Source: DASZZV01 sp035544835 (lineage in GTDB: Bacteria; Acidobacteriota; Thermoanaerobaculia; Gp7-AA8). From it: DNA of 59,896 nt. Positions within the stretch are counted from its first letter, which is position 1; each line of letters begins with the position of its first letter. Location: the NCBI GenBank assembly GCA_035544835.1, contig DASZZV010000207.1, forward strand, positions 1-59,896, read 5' to 3'. Under the pieces are notes generated by a model, which was not told the origin of the DNA, searched no databases, and was given only the letters and a program-made list of their open reading frames with translations. The position numbers and the translations under genes are program-made. Below are positions 31,715 to 46,711 of this stretch, piece by piece.

Positions 31715-31790
31715 AGGCGGATGTTGGATGTTCGATGTTAGAGATTTGCAGGTTCTAGCATCCACCATCAAGCATCCAACATCCGCCTCT
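31715..31790. repeat. Inverted repeat between tRNA-Thr and tRNA-Tyr (GATGTTG type)
   Basis: AGGCGGATGTTGGATG at about 31716 is repeated in reverse complement just before 31790. The loop carries further GATGTT and CATCCA units. Confidence 0.8.
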
Positions 31791-31792
31791 CG

Positions 31793-31879
31793 GAGAGATT
31801 GCTGAGCGGCCAAAGGCAGCAGACTGTAAATCTGCCGGACTTCGTCCTTCGCAGGTTCGAATCCTGCTCTCTCCACCAG
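31793..31879 (+). tRNA. tRNA-Tyr (GTA)
   Basis: Class II tRNA with a long variable arm. Acceptor GGAGAGA pairs with TCTCTCC. Anticodon loop CTGTAAA gives GTA. CCA is encoded (31877-31879). Confidence 0.95.
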
Positions 31880-31887
31880 TTAAAAAC

Positions 31888-31945
31888 AGATGTTGGATGG
31901 TAGATGTCAGTTCGAAGCGGTTGATTGGATCTGACATCTGGGACC
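31888..31945. repeat. Inverted repeat between tRNA-Tyr and tRNA-Gly
   Basis: CAGATGTTGGATGGTAGATG-TCAG is partly complementary to CTGACATCTG near 31931-31940. It uses the same GATGTTG unit as the previous spacer. Confidence 0.6.
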
Positions 31946-31953
31946 TGAAGTAA

Positions 31954-32028
31954 GCGGGAGTAACTCAGTGGTAGAGTCACAGCCTTCCAAGCTGTTGGTC
32001 GCGGGTTCGATCCCCGTCTCCCGCTCCA
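31954..32028 (+). tRNA. tRNA-Gly (TCC)
   Basis: Acceptor GCGGGAG pairs with CTCCCGC. Anticodon stem ACAGC/GCTGT encloses CTTCCAA, giving TCC. CCA is encoded. Confidence 0.95.
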
Positions 32029-32036
32029 AGTTGAGA

Positions 32037-32130
32037 CGAATTGAGAATTGAGAATTGACAATTGAGAAAGAAGGCAGCGTGAGGATGGGGTTTTATTTCT
32101 CAATTCCCCATTTTTCAATTCTCAATTCCG
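32037..32130. repeat. AATTGAG heptamer inverted repeat, copy 1
   Basis: The left arm has four AATTGAG/AATTGAC units (32039-32069); the right arm has CTCAATT units (32096-32129). It lies between tRNA-Gly and tRNA-Thr. Confidence 0.85.
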
Positions 32131-32143
32131 CGATAAGCGGTAA

Positions 32144-32218
32144 GCCCTCTTAGCTCAGGGGTAGAGCACGTCCTTGGTAAGGACGGGGTCACGAGTTCAA
32201 CTCTCGTAGAGGGCTCCA
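32144..32218 (+). tRNA. tRNA-Thr (GGT)
   Basis: Acceptor GCCCTCT pairs with AGAGGGC. Anticodon stem CGTCC/GGACG encloses TTGGTAA, giving GGT. CCA is encoded. In many bacteria tuf follows here; it does not in this window. Confidence 0.95.
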
Positions 32219-32227
32219 TTGAATAGA

Positions 32228-32313
32228 AGCGAATTGAGAATTGAGAAAGAGAGAATTGAGAAATAGGAGCCGTTTTTCTTTCTCAATTCTCAATTCTCAA
32301 TTCTCAATTCTCC
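32228..32313. repeat. AATTGAG heptamer inverted repeat, copy 2
   Basis: Left arm GAATTGAGAATTGAG with a further unit (32231-32263); right arm with four CTCAATT units (32278-32312), ending next to the rpmG ribosome site GAAGGAG. Confidence 0.85.
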
Positions 32314-32325
32314 GAAGGAGTAGCT

Positions 32326-32484
32326 ATGGCAGCAGTCAGGGAAATCATCTCGCTTCAGTGCACGGAATGTAAGCGTCGGAATTACTCGACGACTAAGAAC
32401 AAGAAGAAGACCACGGACAAGGTCGAGAAGAAGAAGTTCTGCCGTTACGACCGCAAGCATACGGTTCATCGCGAAGCCAAGTGA
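32326..32484 (+). CDS. rpmG: 50S ribosomal protein L33
   Basis: 52 residues from ATG 32326 with GAAGGAG 6 bases upstream. MAAVREIISLQCTECKRRNY, then KKFCRYDRKHTVHREAK. L33 is a small protein of the large subunit near the E site. It has the zinc-type CxxC (C12, C15) and a third Cys (C39), but the fourth ligand position is Asp42 (CxxD), so it is intermediate between the C+ and C- forms. The location between tRNA-Thr and tRNA-Trp is conserved. Confidence 0.95.
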   Translation: MAAVREIISLQCTECKRRNYSTTKNKKKTTDKVEKKKFCRYDRKHTVHREAK

Positions 32485-32507
32485 CGCAAGCCGCGTGAGC
32501 GGCGAGC

Positions 32508-32545
32508 GTCATCCTGAGGAGCGCGAAGCGCGACGAAGGATCTTC
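32508..32545. repeat. GTCATCCTGAG-type half element, copy 2
   Basis: Only the left arm is present (GTCATCCTGAGGAGCGCGAA and onward to GAAGGATCTT) between rpmG and tRNA-Trp. No complementary right arm follows. Confidence 0.75.
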
Positions 32546-32570
32546 AACGAGGCAGCAGTTGATCTAACAC

Positions 32571-32647
32571 AGGCCAGTAGCTCGAACTGGTAGAGCAGCG
32601 GTCTCCAAAACCGCGGGTTGGGGGTTCGAATCCCTCCTGGCCTGCCA
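32571..32647 (+). tRNA. tRNA-Trp (CCA)
   Basis: Acceptor AGGCCAG pairs with CTGGCCT. Anticodon stem GCGGT/ACCGC encloses CTCCAAA, giving CCA. Terminal CCA is encoded. It precedes secE as in most bacteria. Confidence 0.95.
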
Positions 32648-32708
32648 ATTCGTTGATCGGGTTCTACGACGAGCAACGGGTCACGAGCAACGAGGTAACG
32701 GGGTAAAC

Positions 32709-32939
32709 ATGGAACTGGTAGAAACACCGAAGAAATGGTGGCTTGGGATGGGCGATTTCTATCGCGAGACCAAGTCGGAGATGAAGAAGGTTTCCTGGCC
32801 CTCGCGCCACGAGGTGGTCTCGACGACGACGGTCGTGATTGTTGCCACGATTATGTTCGGTGTCTATCTCTGGGTCTGTGACGTGACCTTCTACAAAATC
32901 ATCGACTACATCTTCAGGCGGTTCGGGATGGGTGCATAA
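32709..32939 (+). CDS. secE: Preprotein translocase subunit SecE
   Basis: 76 residues with one membrane helix (VVIVATIMFGVYLWVCDVTF). The conserved cytoplasmic amphipathic stretch FYRETKSEMKKVSWPSRHEV precedes it. SecE clamps SecY in the protein-export channel. This is the short single-helix form seen in most bacteria outside the enterics. It is 5 bases from nusG. Confidence 0.95.
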   Translation: MELVETPKKWWLGMGDFYRETKSEMKKVSWPSRHEVVSTTTVVIVATIMFGVYLWVCDVTFYKIIDYIFRRFGMGA

Positions 32940-32943
32940 CCTT

Positions 32944-33531
32944 ATGGTAGAGACGGGCAGCAAGCAGTGGTACATCGTCCACACTTACTCGGGCTTCGAA
33001 GAGCGGGTGAAGGAGAACCTCGAGCAGCGCATCGAGGCGCTGGGTATGCGCGAGAAGTTCGGCGAGGTGCGCATTCCCACCGAGACCCTCATCGAGATGA
33101 AGGGCGGGAAAAAGAAGGAAGTGCAGCGTAAGTTCTTTCCCGGCTACATCCTTCTGGAGATGGAGATGTCCGATGACGGCTGGCATCTCGTCAAGAACAC
33201 TCCCAAGGTCACCGGCTTTGTCGGTACGGGGAAGAAGCCGACGCCGCTGACGCAGGAAGAGGTCGACTCGATCCTCAACCAGGTCGTGTCGACCAAAGAG
33301 AAGCCGAAGCCCAAGCACGTTTACGAGCACGGCGAGCACGTGCGGATCATCGACGGTCCGTTCACGAACTTCACCGGCGTGGTCGAGGACGTCAATGTCG
33401 ACCGTAGCACGCTGCGGGTCATGGTTACGATCTTTGGCCGGTCCACCCCGGTGGAGCTCGATTTTCTTCAGGTGGCGAAGTTCGACCCGTCGGAAGAAGC
33501 GGCCGCGGGCGGAGCAGGAAAGGGTAGATAA
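32944..33531 (+). CDS. nusG: Transcription termination/antitermination protein NusG
   Basis: 195 residues from ATG 32944 (MVETGSKQWYIVHTYSGFEE); a GTG at 32932 is in frame but overlaps secE. The NGN domain includes KQWYIVHTYSGFEERVKENL and KFFPGYILLEMEM. The KOW domain lies at HVRIIDGPFTNFTGVVEDVN. NusG binds the RNA polymerase clamp and couples to Rho or ribosomal S10. Length is normal, without a domain II insertion. Confidence 0.96.
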   Translation: MVETGSKQWYIVHTYSGFEERVKENLEQRIEALGMREKFGEVRIPTETLIEMKGGKKKEVQRKFFPGYILLEMEMSDDGWHLVKNTPKVTGFVGTGKKPTPLTQEEVDSILNQVVSTKEKPKPKHVYEHGEHVRIIDGPFTNFTGVVEDVNVDRSTLRVMVTIFGRSTPVELDFLQVAKFDPSEEAAAGGAGKGR

Positions 33532-33539
33532 ACAGGATT

Positions 33540-33631
33540 GTCATCCTGAGCCGCAGCGAAGGATCTCCAGTGGCAGGATCTGAATTCAGATCGTACGCAC
33601 CTTGAGATCCTTCGCTGCGGCTCAGGATGAC
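33540..33631. repeat. GTCATCCTGAG-type hairpin, copy 3
   Basis: Perfect arms of 27 bases (GTCATCCTGAGCCGCAGCGA and onward) flank a centre with the near-palindrome GATCTGAATTCAGATC. It lies between nusG and rplK. Confidence 0.9.
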
Positions 33632-33657
33632 AAGAACTCGAGATAAGGGTTAAGAAC

Positions 33658-34083
33658 ATGGCTAAAAAAGTTACCGGATACATCAAGCTCCAGATCCCCG
33701 CCGGCAAGGCTACGCCTGCTCCTCCCGTGGGACCGGCCCTGGGCCAGCATGGCGTGAATATCATGGAGTTCTGCAAGACCTTCAATGCCCGGACTCAGAA
33801 GGATGACGGACTCATCATCCCGGTCGTGATCACGGTGTTTCAGGATCGCTCCTTTACCTTCATCACCAAGACGCCGCCGGCAGCCGTTCTTCTTCTCCGC
33901 GCCGCGGGGATCCAGAAGGGTTCGGGCACGCCCAATAAGCTGAAGGTCGGAAAGGTCACGAAGAAACAGGTCGAGGACATCGCCAAGCTGAAGATGCCGG
34001 ATCTGAATGCCGCCTCGATCGAGACCGCGGTCAAGACCGTCGAAGGCACGGCGCGCTCCATGGGTTTGGAAGTCATCGGCTGA
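33658..34083 (+). CDS. rplK: 50S ribosomal protein L11
   Basis: 141 residues (MAKKVTGYIKLQIPAGKATP). Signatures are PAPPVGPALGQHGVNIMEFC-KTFNA, VITVFQDRSFTFITKTPPAA and a C-terminal RNA-binding domain ending GTARSMGLEV. L11 forms the GTPase-associated centre of 23S rRNA with L10-L7/L12 and is needed for stringent-response sensing by RelA. Confidence 0.97.
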   Translation: MAKKVTGYIKLQIPAGKATPAPPVGPALGQHGVNIMEFCKTFNARTQKDDGLIIPVVITVFQDRSFTFITKTPPAAVLLLRAAGIQKGSGTPNKLKVGKVTKKQVEDIAKLKMPDLNAASIETAVKTVEGTARSMGLEVIG

Positions 34084-34089
34084 CGCCGC

Positions 34090-34185
34090 CCGAAATTGAG
34101 AATTGAGAATTGAGAATTGAGAAATGAAGAGGCGAGACTGAGGAAGTTTTTCTTTCTCAATTCTCAATTCTCAATTCTCAATTGA
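34090..34185. repeat. AATTGAG heptamer inverted repeat, copy 3
   Basis: The left arm has four AATTGAG units (34092-34123); the right arm has four CTCAATT units (34152-34183). A U-rich GTTTTTCTTT precedes the right arm. It lies between rplK and rplA. Confidence 0.9.
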
Positions 34186-34273
34186 GTTCAACCGGTCCGA
34201 AATGCTCGGACTCAATATCAACAGACGTAGGAGATGGGTCTCGCGATTCATCGTCTGCACTACGGAGGTAAAA

Positions 34274-34975
34274 TTGGCCCTACACGGCAAGAAGTATCGT
34301 GCAGCCGTCGAGAAGGTCGAGCATAAACCGTATCCGCTGGACGAGGCGTTCAAGCTGCTGAAAAGCATTGCTTTCGCCAAGTTCAACGAAACGGTGGAGC
34401 TCGCGCTGCTTCTCGGCGTCGATCCCAAGCACGCTGATCAGATGGTTCGCGGAACGACGATTCTTCCGCATGGAACCGGACAGACCAAGCGTGTCCTGGT
34501 GATCGCTTCGGGCGACAAAGTCCGGGAGGCACAGGAATCGGGCGCTGATTACGCTGGTGGCGAGGAAATGGTTGAGAAGATCCAGGGTGGCTGGGTCGAC
34601 TATGACGCCGTGATCGCGACACCGGACATGATGCGCTCGGTCGGTAAGCTCGGTAAGGTGCTGGGTCCCCGCGGACTGATGCCCAATCCCAAGACCGGCA
34701 CTGTGACTTTCGACGTCGCCAAAGCGCTCCAGGAAATCAAGGCAGGCAAGGTCGAGTTCCGAGTCGACAAGACGTCGATCATTCACGTCCCGGTCGGCAA
34801 AATCTCGTTCTCGTCCGAGCAGCTCTCGCAGAATGCCGAGAGCATCATCCATGCGGTTCGGAAAGCCAAACCACCGGCAGCGAAGGGCCGCTACATGCGC
34901 AGTATTTACGTTTCGTCGACCATGAGCCCTTCGATTCAGATTGACTCTTCTGTCGCCGAAGCGAAAGCGGAATAG
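34274..34975 (+). CDS. rplA: 50S ribosomal protein L1
   Basis: 233 residues from TTG 34274 (LALHGKKYRAAVEKVEHKPY), chosen because GGAGGT lies 5 bases upstream; the ATG at 34202 would add 24 residues not found in L1. Motifs are ILPHGTGQTKRVLVIASG, LGPRGLMPNPKTGTVTFDVA and KISFSSEQLSQNAESIIHAV. L1 forms the mobile stalk at the E site and in many bacteria represses its own operon. Confidence 0.95.
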   Translation: MALHGKKYRAAVEKVEHKPYPLDEAFKLLKSIAFAKFNETVELALLLGVDPKHADQMVRGTTILPHGTGQTKRVLVIASGDKVREAQESGADYAGGEEMVEKIQGGWVDYDAVIATPDMMRSVGKLGKVLGPRGLMPNPKTGTVTFDVAKALQEIKAGKVEFRVDKTSIIHVPVGKISFSSEQLSQNAESIIHAVRKAKPPAAKGRYMRSIYVSSTMSPSIQIDSSVAEAKAE

Positions 34976-34986
34976 GGAGAGAGCCG

Positions 34987-35529
34987 ATGAATCGTGATGA
35001 AAAATCGCAGATGATCTCGGAGCTCACCGAAGGAATCGGAAAGGCTACCAGTGCTTTCGTAATCGATTTCAAGGGGATCACCGTTCCTCAGGTCACAGAG
35101 CTCCGCAAGCAGGTTCGCGAGAGTAACTCCAGGTACATCGTGGTCAAGAACACCCTGGCCCTCATCGCTCTCAAAGACTCACCGATGCAGGGCATGAAGG
35201 ACAAGTTCGTGGGTCCGACGGCCATCGCGTACGGCGATGACGCCGTAGCTCTGGCCAAGGCACTCACGAAGTTCGCGAAGGACGTCCCGTCCCTCTCGTT
35301 CAAGGGTGCTCTGCTCAACGGTCAGGTCGTCGAGGCCAGACAGATTCAGGCCATCGCCACTCTGCCGAGCCGCCCGGAACTCGTTTCCAGGCTTTTGTTC
35401 CTGCTCCAGAGCCCGATGCGCAATCTGGCCATCGTCCTCAACGCGAACATCCGCAACATTGCGGTGGTGCTCAACCAGGTTGCGAAACAGAAAGAAGGCG
35501 GCGCAGAAGCAGAAGGCAGCGCCGCTTAA
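34987..35529 (+). CDS. rplJ: 50S ribosomal protein L10
   Basis: 180 residues (MNRDEKSQMISELTEGIGKA). Typical blocks: FVIDFKGITVPQVTELRKQV, SRYIVVKNTLALIAL and LPSRPELVSRLLFLLQSPMR. The C-terminal helix that binds L7/L12 dimers is present. GGGAGAGAG precedes the ATG. The gap to rplA is only 11 bases, so there is no long L10 leader for classical autogenous control. Confidence 0.96.
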   Translation: MNRDEKSQMISELTEGIGKATSAFVIDFKGITVPQVTELRKQVRESNSRYIVVKNTLALIALKDSPMQGMKDKFVGPTAIAYGDDAVALAKALTKFAKDVPSLSFKGALLNGQVVEARQIQAIATLPSRPELVSRLLFLLQSPMRNLAIVLNANIRNIAVVLNQVAKQKEGGAEAEGSAA

Positions 35530-35589
35530 TCAAAAACTTAGAGAAACCGTCAGCCTGGCTGACACGAACATTTTTGGAGGATGCACCAA

Positions 35590-35973
35590 ATGGCTATGTC
35601 AACTGAAGACTTCGTAAAGCAGATCGAGATCATGTCGGTTCTCGACCTCAACACCCTCGTCAAGGCGCTCGAAGAGCGTTTCGGCGTTTCCGCCGCTGCC
35701 GCTACCATGGCAGCCCCGGCCGCCGGCGGCGGAGCTGCAGCAGCAGCTCCCGTTGAAGAGCAGACCGAGTTCACCGTCGTTCTCACCGAGGTCGGCGAAA
35801 AGAAGATCAACGTCATCAAGGCAGTTCGCGAAGTGACGGCCCTCGGACTGAAGGAAGCCAAGGACCTCGTCGAAGGCGCTCCGCAGACCGTCAAGGAAGG
35901 CGTGACCAAAGAAGAGGCAGCGAAGATCAAGAAGGTCTTCGAGGACGCCGGCGCGAAGGTCGTTATCAAGTGA
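35590..35973 (+). CDS. rplL: 50S ribosomal protein L7/L12
   Basis: 127 residues from ATG 35590 (MAMSTEDFVKQIEIMSVLDL); GGAGG lies 9 bases upstream, whereas the in-frame ATG at 35581 abuts it. The N-terminal dimer domain, an Ala/Gly hinge (AAPAAGGGAAAAAP) and the factor-binding domain (EKKINVIKAVREVTALGLKE-AKDLVE) are all present. It recruits translational GTPases to the ribosome. Confidence 0.97.
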   Translation: MAMSTEDFVKQIEIMSVLDLNTLVKALEERFGVSAAAATMAAPAAGGGAAAAAPVEEQTEFTVVLTEVGEKKINVIKAVREVTALGLKEAKDLVEGAPQTVKEGVTKEEAAKIKKVFEDAGAKVVIK

Positions 35974-36002
35974 TTTGCAGGCGGCGGTAGCCGCCGCAAA
36001 TC
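35972..36002 (+). promoter_or_regulatory. Hairpin at the rplL stop (possible attenuator or processing site)
   Basis: GATTTGC-A-GGCGGC, loop GGTA, GCCGCC-GCAAATC: a 13-bp stem with one bulge starting inside the rplL stop codon. There is no U-tract, so it is not a plain terminator. In E. coli the rplL-rpoB gap holds a partial terminator and an RNase III site. Confidence 0.5.
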
Positions 36003-36096
36003 ATCCTGAGGAGTGCGGAGCACGACGAAGGATCTTTGGTGGTCAACAAGCTCACCGCGAGTGTCACCAAAGATCCTTCGCTTCGCTCAGGATGAC
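36001..36096. repeat. GTCATCCTGAG-type hairpin, copy 4
   Basis: TCATCCTGAGGAGTGCGGAG with GACGAAGGATCTTTGGTG on the left, and CACCAAAGATCC..CTCAGGATGAC on the right. It lies between rplL and rpoB. The 36100-36328 leader after it shows no gene and no clear promoter. Confidence 0.85.
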
Positions 36097-36328
36097 AACA
36101 CGTTTTTACCTCTGTTGAATCAAAAGAAACCCGGTCCGGAAAGGGGGGGAGCGGCCCTTTCCACATGACCACAACCCAGCGAACCTCCGCGGCGCGTCGC
36201 CTGCGCCCGACCTCGCAGTTCTCATTCTGTTTTGCGTGAAGACTCGGTCTGGGAAGTCGGTTTCTATTTGCAACCACTCCCCGGTCCATAGCCTCGCGCC
36301 GAACGAACTCTAAAGGAGCAACGGCCGA

Positions 36329-40624
<4,296 letters not shown>

Positions 40625-40640
40625 CGCGAGCAAAGCGAGC

Positions 40641-40760
40641 GTCATCCTGAGGAGCGCGTAAGCGCGACGAAGGATCTCCGGTGGTGACCACGACGGTCGC
40701 GAGTGTCACCAAAGATCCTTCGCTTCGCTCAGGATGACAAGCGCTTCGCTAAGGATGACA
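40641..40760. repeat. GTCATCCTGAG-type hairpin, copy 5
   Basis: Arms start at 40641 and end at 40738 (CACCAAAGATCC..CTCAGGATGAC, as in copy 4), followed by an extra partial right arm, GCTTCGCTAAGGATGAC, to 40759. It lies between rpoB and rpoC. The doubled right arm suggests recent duplication. Confidence 0.9.
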
Positions 40761-40814
40761 AATAGATGAAGAACGCGAAAAGAACTCGAACTCCTAACAA
40801 AAGGGAGGCATAAC

Positions 40815-44996
<4,182 letters not shown>

Positions 44997-45020
44997 ATCT
45001 GAAATTTCAGAAGTTTGTCG

Positions 45021-45056
45021 AAAGGGCGGAACGCAAGTTCCGCCCTTTGTTTTTCT
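45021..45056 (+). terminator. Rho-independent terminator after rpoC
   Basis: AAAGGGCGGAAC (45021-45032), loop GCAA, GTTCCGCCCTTT (45037-45048), then GTTTTT. It ends the ribosomal protein-RNA polymerase transcript. Confidence 0.9.
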
Positions 45057-45110
45057 GGCAAAAGATGCGGAAAAGTCACGTAGAGCACCGTCATGGGGTG
45101 GAGCCGACGA

Positions 45111-45542
45111 TCACCGCTGCCCGATCCATGGATTGAGCACTGGTACACCCGCCTTCTCGTACTCACTCGTGTCGCGAGAGACGATGGTGAGACCCTGATG
45201 GAGTGCGGTCGCCGCGATGATGAGGTCCGGCTCTGAGAATGTATGGCCGATCTTGCGACCGTCCTCCACGAGCAGCCGCCATTTCAGCATGATGTCCTCG
45301 GTGACAGCGAGAACGCGATGCTCGAACATCGGACGCAGCCTGTGGGTGAGCCAATCGTTCAGTTCCACGCGGCGGCTCGCGTCCTTGACGAGCTCGATCC
45401 CGAACCGAATTTCGGCAAAGGTAACCGCGCTGACATACAGAAGCTCGAGCGGCTGGGCCGATACGAAGCGGACGACTCTCGCGTCCGGCTTTGGCCGGCG
45501 CAGCTCCGAAAGCACATTCGTATCGAGGAGCCAGCCCGTCAC
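45111..45542 (-). CDS. vapC: PIN-domain toxin, VapC family
   Basis: 143 residues (MTGWLLDTNVLSELRRPKPD). The acidic PIN residues are in place: LLDTNVLSE, VTFAEIRFGI, EPDLIIAATAL and IVSRDTSEYEKAGV. This is the FitB-like VapC subgroup (NPW at the end). VapC proteins are Mg-dependent RNases that usually cut tRNA or rRNA. The start overlaps the antitoxin stop (ATGA). The module sits directly after the rpoC terminator, where the str operon or tuf might be expected. Confidence 0.9.
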   Translation of the reverse strand: MTGWLLDTNVLSELRRPKPDARVVRFVSAQPLELLYVSAVTFAEIRFGIELVKDASRRVELNDWLTHRLRPMFEHRVLAVTEDIMLKWRLLVEDGRKIGHTFSEPDLIIAATALHQGLTIVSRDTSEYEKAGVPVLNPWIGQR

Positions 45543-45835
45543 AGCTCCACGCTGCGCACCCGAGCACGCCTGCGCCGCGGCTCCACGTCGATGTCGCCAA
45601 GGGGTGATGCCCGGAGGATGTCCACCAGTGCCTGACCTGTCGGCTGGCCTCTCAGCCGGCGAAACTCTTCCGCCGAGACGACGACGACCTCTTCACGGCC
45701 GTGCACCGTCACCCGCTGAGGTCCTTCGGTCTTCACCATCCGGACAAGCTCGCTGAACCTGGCCTTTGCATCCTGAAGCGCCCATTGTCCGCTGCCTGGC
45801 GCGCGGGGAAAACGTGATCGTCGAGTACTAGTCAT
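45539..45835 (-). CDS. Phd/YefM-type antitoxin of the VapC module
   Basis: 98 residues from ATG 45835. After a short basic start (MTSTRRSRFPRAP) comes the Phd/YefM signature WALQDAKARFSELVRMVKTE and VTVHGREEVVVVSAEEFRRL. The C-terminus is arginine-rich (EPRRRRARVRSVEL) and would bind the toxin. A perfect palindrome covers the start codon and is the probable operator. Its first 11 codons recur, altered, near 46517-46549. Confidence 0.88.
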   Translation of the reverse strand: MTSTRRSRFPRAPGSGQWALQDAKARFSELVRMVKTEGPQRVTVHGREEVVVVSAEEFRRLRGQPTGQALVDILRASPLGDIDVEPRRRRARVRSVEL

Positions 45836-45935
45836 CCTGACTAGTATACGACACCTTGAGATGGTCGCTCGGGAACGATGCACGCCTCTGGGTGTTGCGC
45901 GTTCGGTGACACCACTTCCTCATCGACGAACAGGT
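45817..45935. repeat. 119-bp direct repeat A: antitoxin 5' end, promoter and rpoC scrap
   Basis: Repeats at 46516-46632 with about ten differences. It includes the vapBC operator and a stretch ending CTTCCTCATCGACGAACAGG. That tail is the start of a 57-base piece (45916-45972) copied from rpoC 44607-44664 with one base missing. The remaining gap to 46152 has a small hairpin (AAGGCCTTCGCGAGAAGGCCTT) and no gene. Confidence 0.8.
45827..45845. promoter_or_regulatory. Operator palindrome at the antitoxin start
   Basis: ACTAGTCA-TCC-TGACTAGT is a perfect 8+3+8 palindrome spanning the antitoxin ATG, with TATAC beside it. Autorepression by the toxin-antitoxin complex is the usual use of such a site. 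A near-perfect copy lies in repeat B. Confidence 0.7.
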
Positions 45936-46152
45936 CATCGTTTCCGCTTCATGGAAGAGAACGAGAAGGTCACTGCATCTCGATAAGGGTTTGGAAGGCC
46001 ACCTGCGTGCTACGCTCTGGCCTCTTTTCAAAGCAGGCAATTCGGCTACTGAAGCCGGACAGGCCTTCGCGAGAAGGCCTTGTGTGGGCGGCCAACTTCT
46101 GCTGCAGAGGACTTCCCGCGCATCAGCGGGTAAAAAAGGGAGAGTCTCAGAT

Positions 46153-46503
46153 ATGAAAAACCTGATGACCGTAGCACTCGCAATTCTGTTGGTTTCCGTA
46201 GCATGCGCCTCCGATCGTGCGGCGCGGACGCAGGCCCAGCTTAACGCCCCGCGGATTCAGATGGTGAAGCTCGGGCAAACGATGGATACCGTTCGCGAGA
46301 TCATGAAGCACGACCCCGAGAGCCAGGATTCAGCGCTCGTGAATGGCTCCGAGATGATCACGTGGCACTTCATCACAAAGTACGTCGAGAACGATGACGA
46401 ACGGGCTGAGGGGGTCAACACGTCAATCACGTTTGACGGTGGGAAGGTTGTAGGGATTAAACAGACCGCGTGGCTGAAAAACGGCGTTTTCACGAAGAAG
46501 TAG
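46153..46503 (+). CDS. Small lipoprotein, possibly SmpA/BamE-like
   Basis: 116 residues from ATG 46153, with AAGGGAGAG upstream. MKNLMTVALAILLVSVAC is a lipoprotein signal with Cys18 as the lipidation site. The mature part has VKLGQTMDTVREIMKHDPES and later WHFITKYVEND and ITFDGGKVVGIKQ. This resembles the SmpA/OmlA (BamE) pattern of a 'G-x-T-x-x-x-V' helix followed by strands, but homology is not certain. The gene is bracketed by direct repeats A and B. Confidence 0.65.
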   Translation: MKNLMTVALAILLVSVACASDRAARTQAQLNAPRIQMVKLGQTMDTVREIMKHDPESQDSALVNGSEMITWHFITKYVENDDERAEGVNTSITFDGGKVVGIKQTAWLKNGVFTKK

Positions 46504-46515
46504 CCGTGAACCGTG

Positions 46516-46632
46516 GTCGTCGAGTTCTAGTCATCCTGACTAGTATACGACAGCTTGAGATGATCGCTCGGAACGATGCGCGCCTCTGGGTGTTGCCCGT
46601 CGGTGACACCACTTCCTCGTCGACGAACAGGT
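46516..46632. repeat. Direct repeat B: truncated second antitoxin promoter
   Basis: Homologous to 45817-45935. On the minus strand it still encodes MTRTRRPRFTA, the antitoxin N-terminus, and then diverges. The operator palindrome survives except for its first base. The match to rpoC stops at GACGAACAGG. The 46633-46711 stretch after it holds TAGAAT 7 bases before the next gene, a possible -10 box. Confidence 0.8.
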
Positions 46633-46711
46633 GACTCTCACTGTCGCTACACAGCACGCAGTGCGCGCGAAACATCCTCACACCCTGTCGCAAAGGGTTA
46701 GAATTCCGCGC

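Noticed and set aside
31740..32120. Minus-strand frames of 60-148 codons across the tRNA cluster
   Set aside because: They are translations of tRNA complements and palindromes; the tRNA folds are unambiguous.
34202..34273. ATG at 34202 as the start of rplA
   Set aside because: The extra residues are absent from L1 and GGAGGT sits 5 bases before the TTG at 34274.
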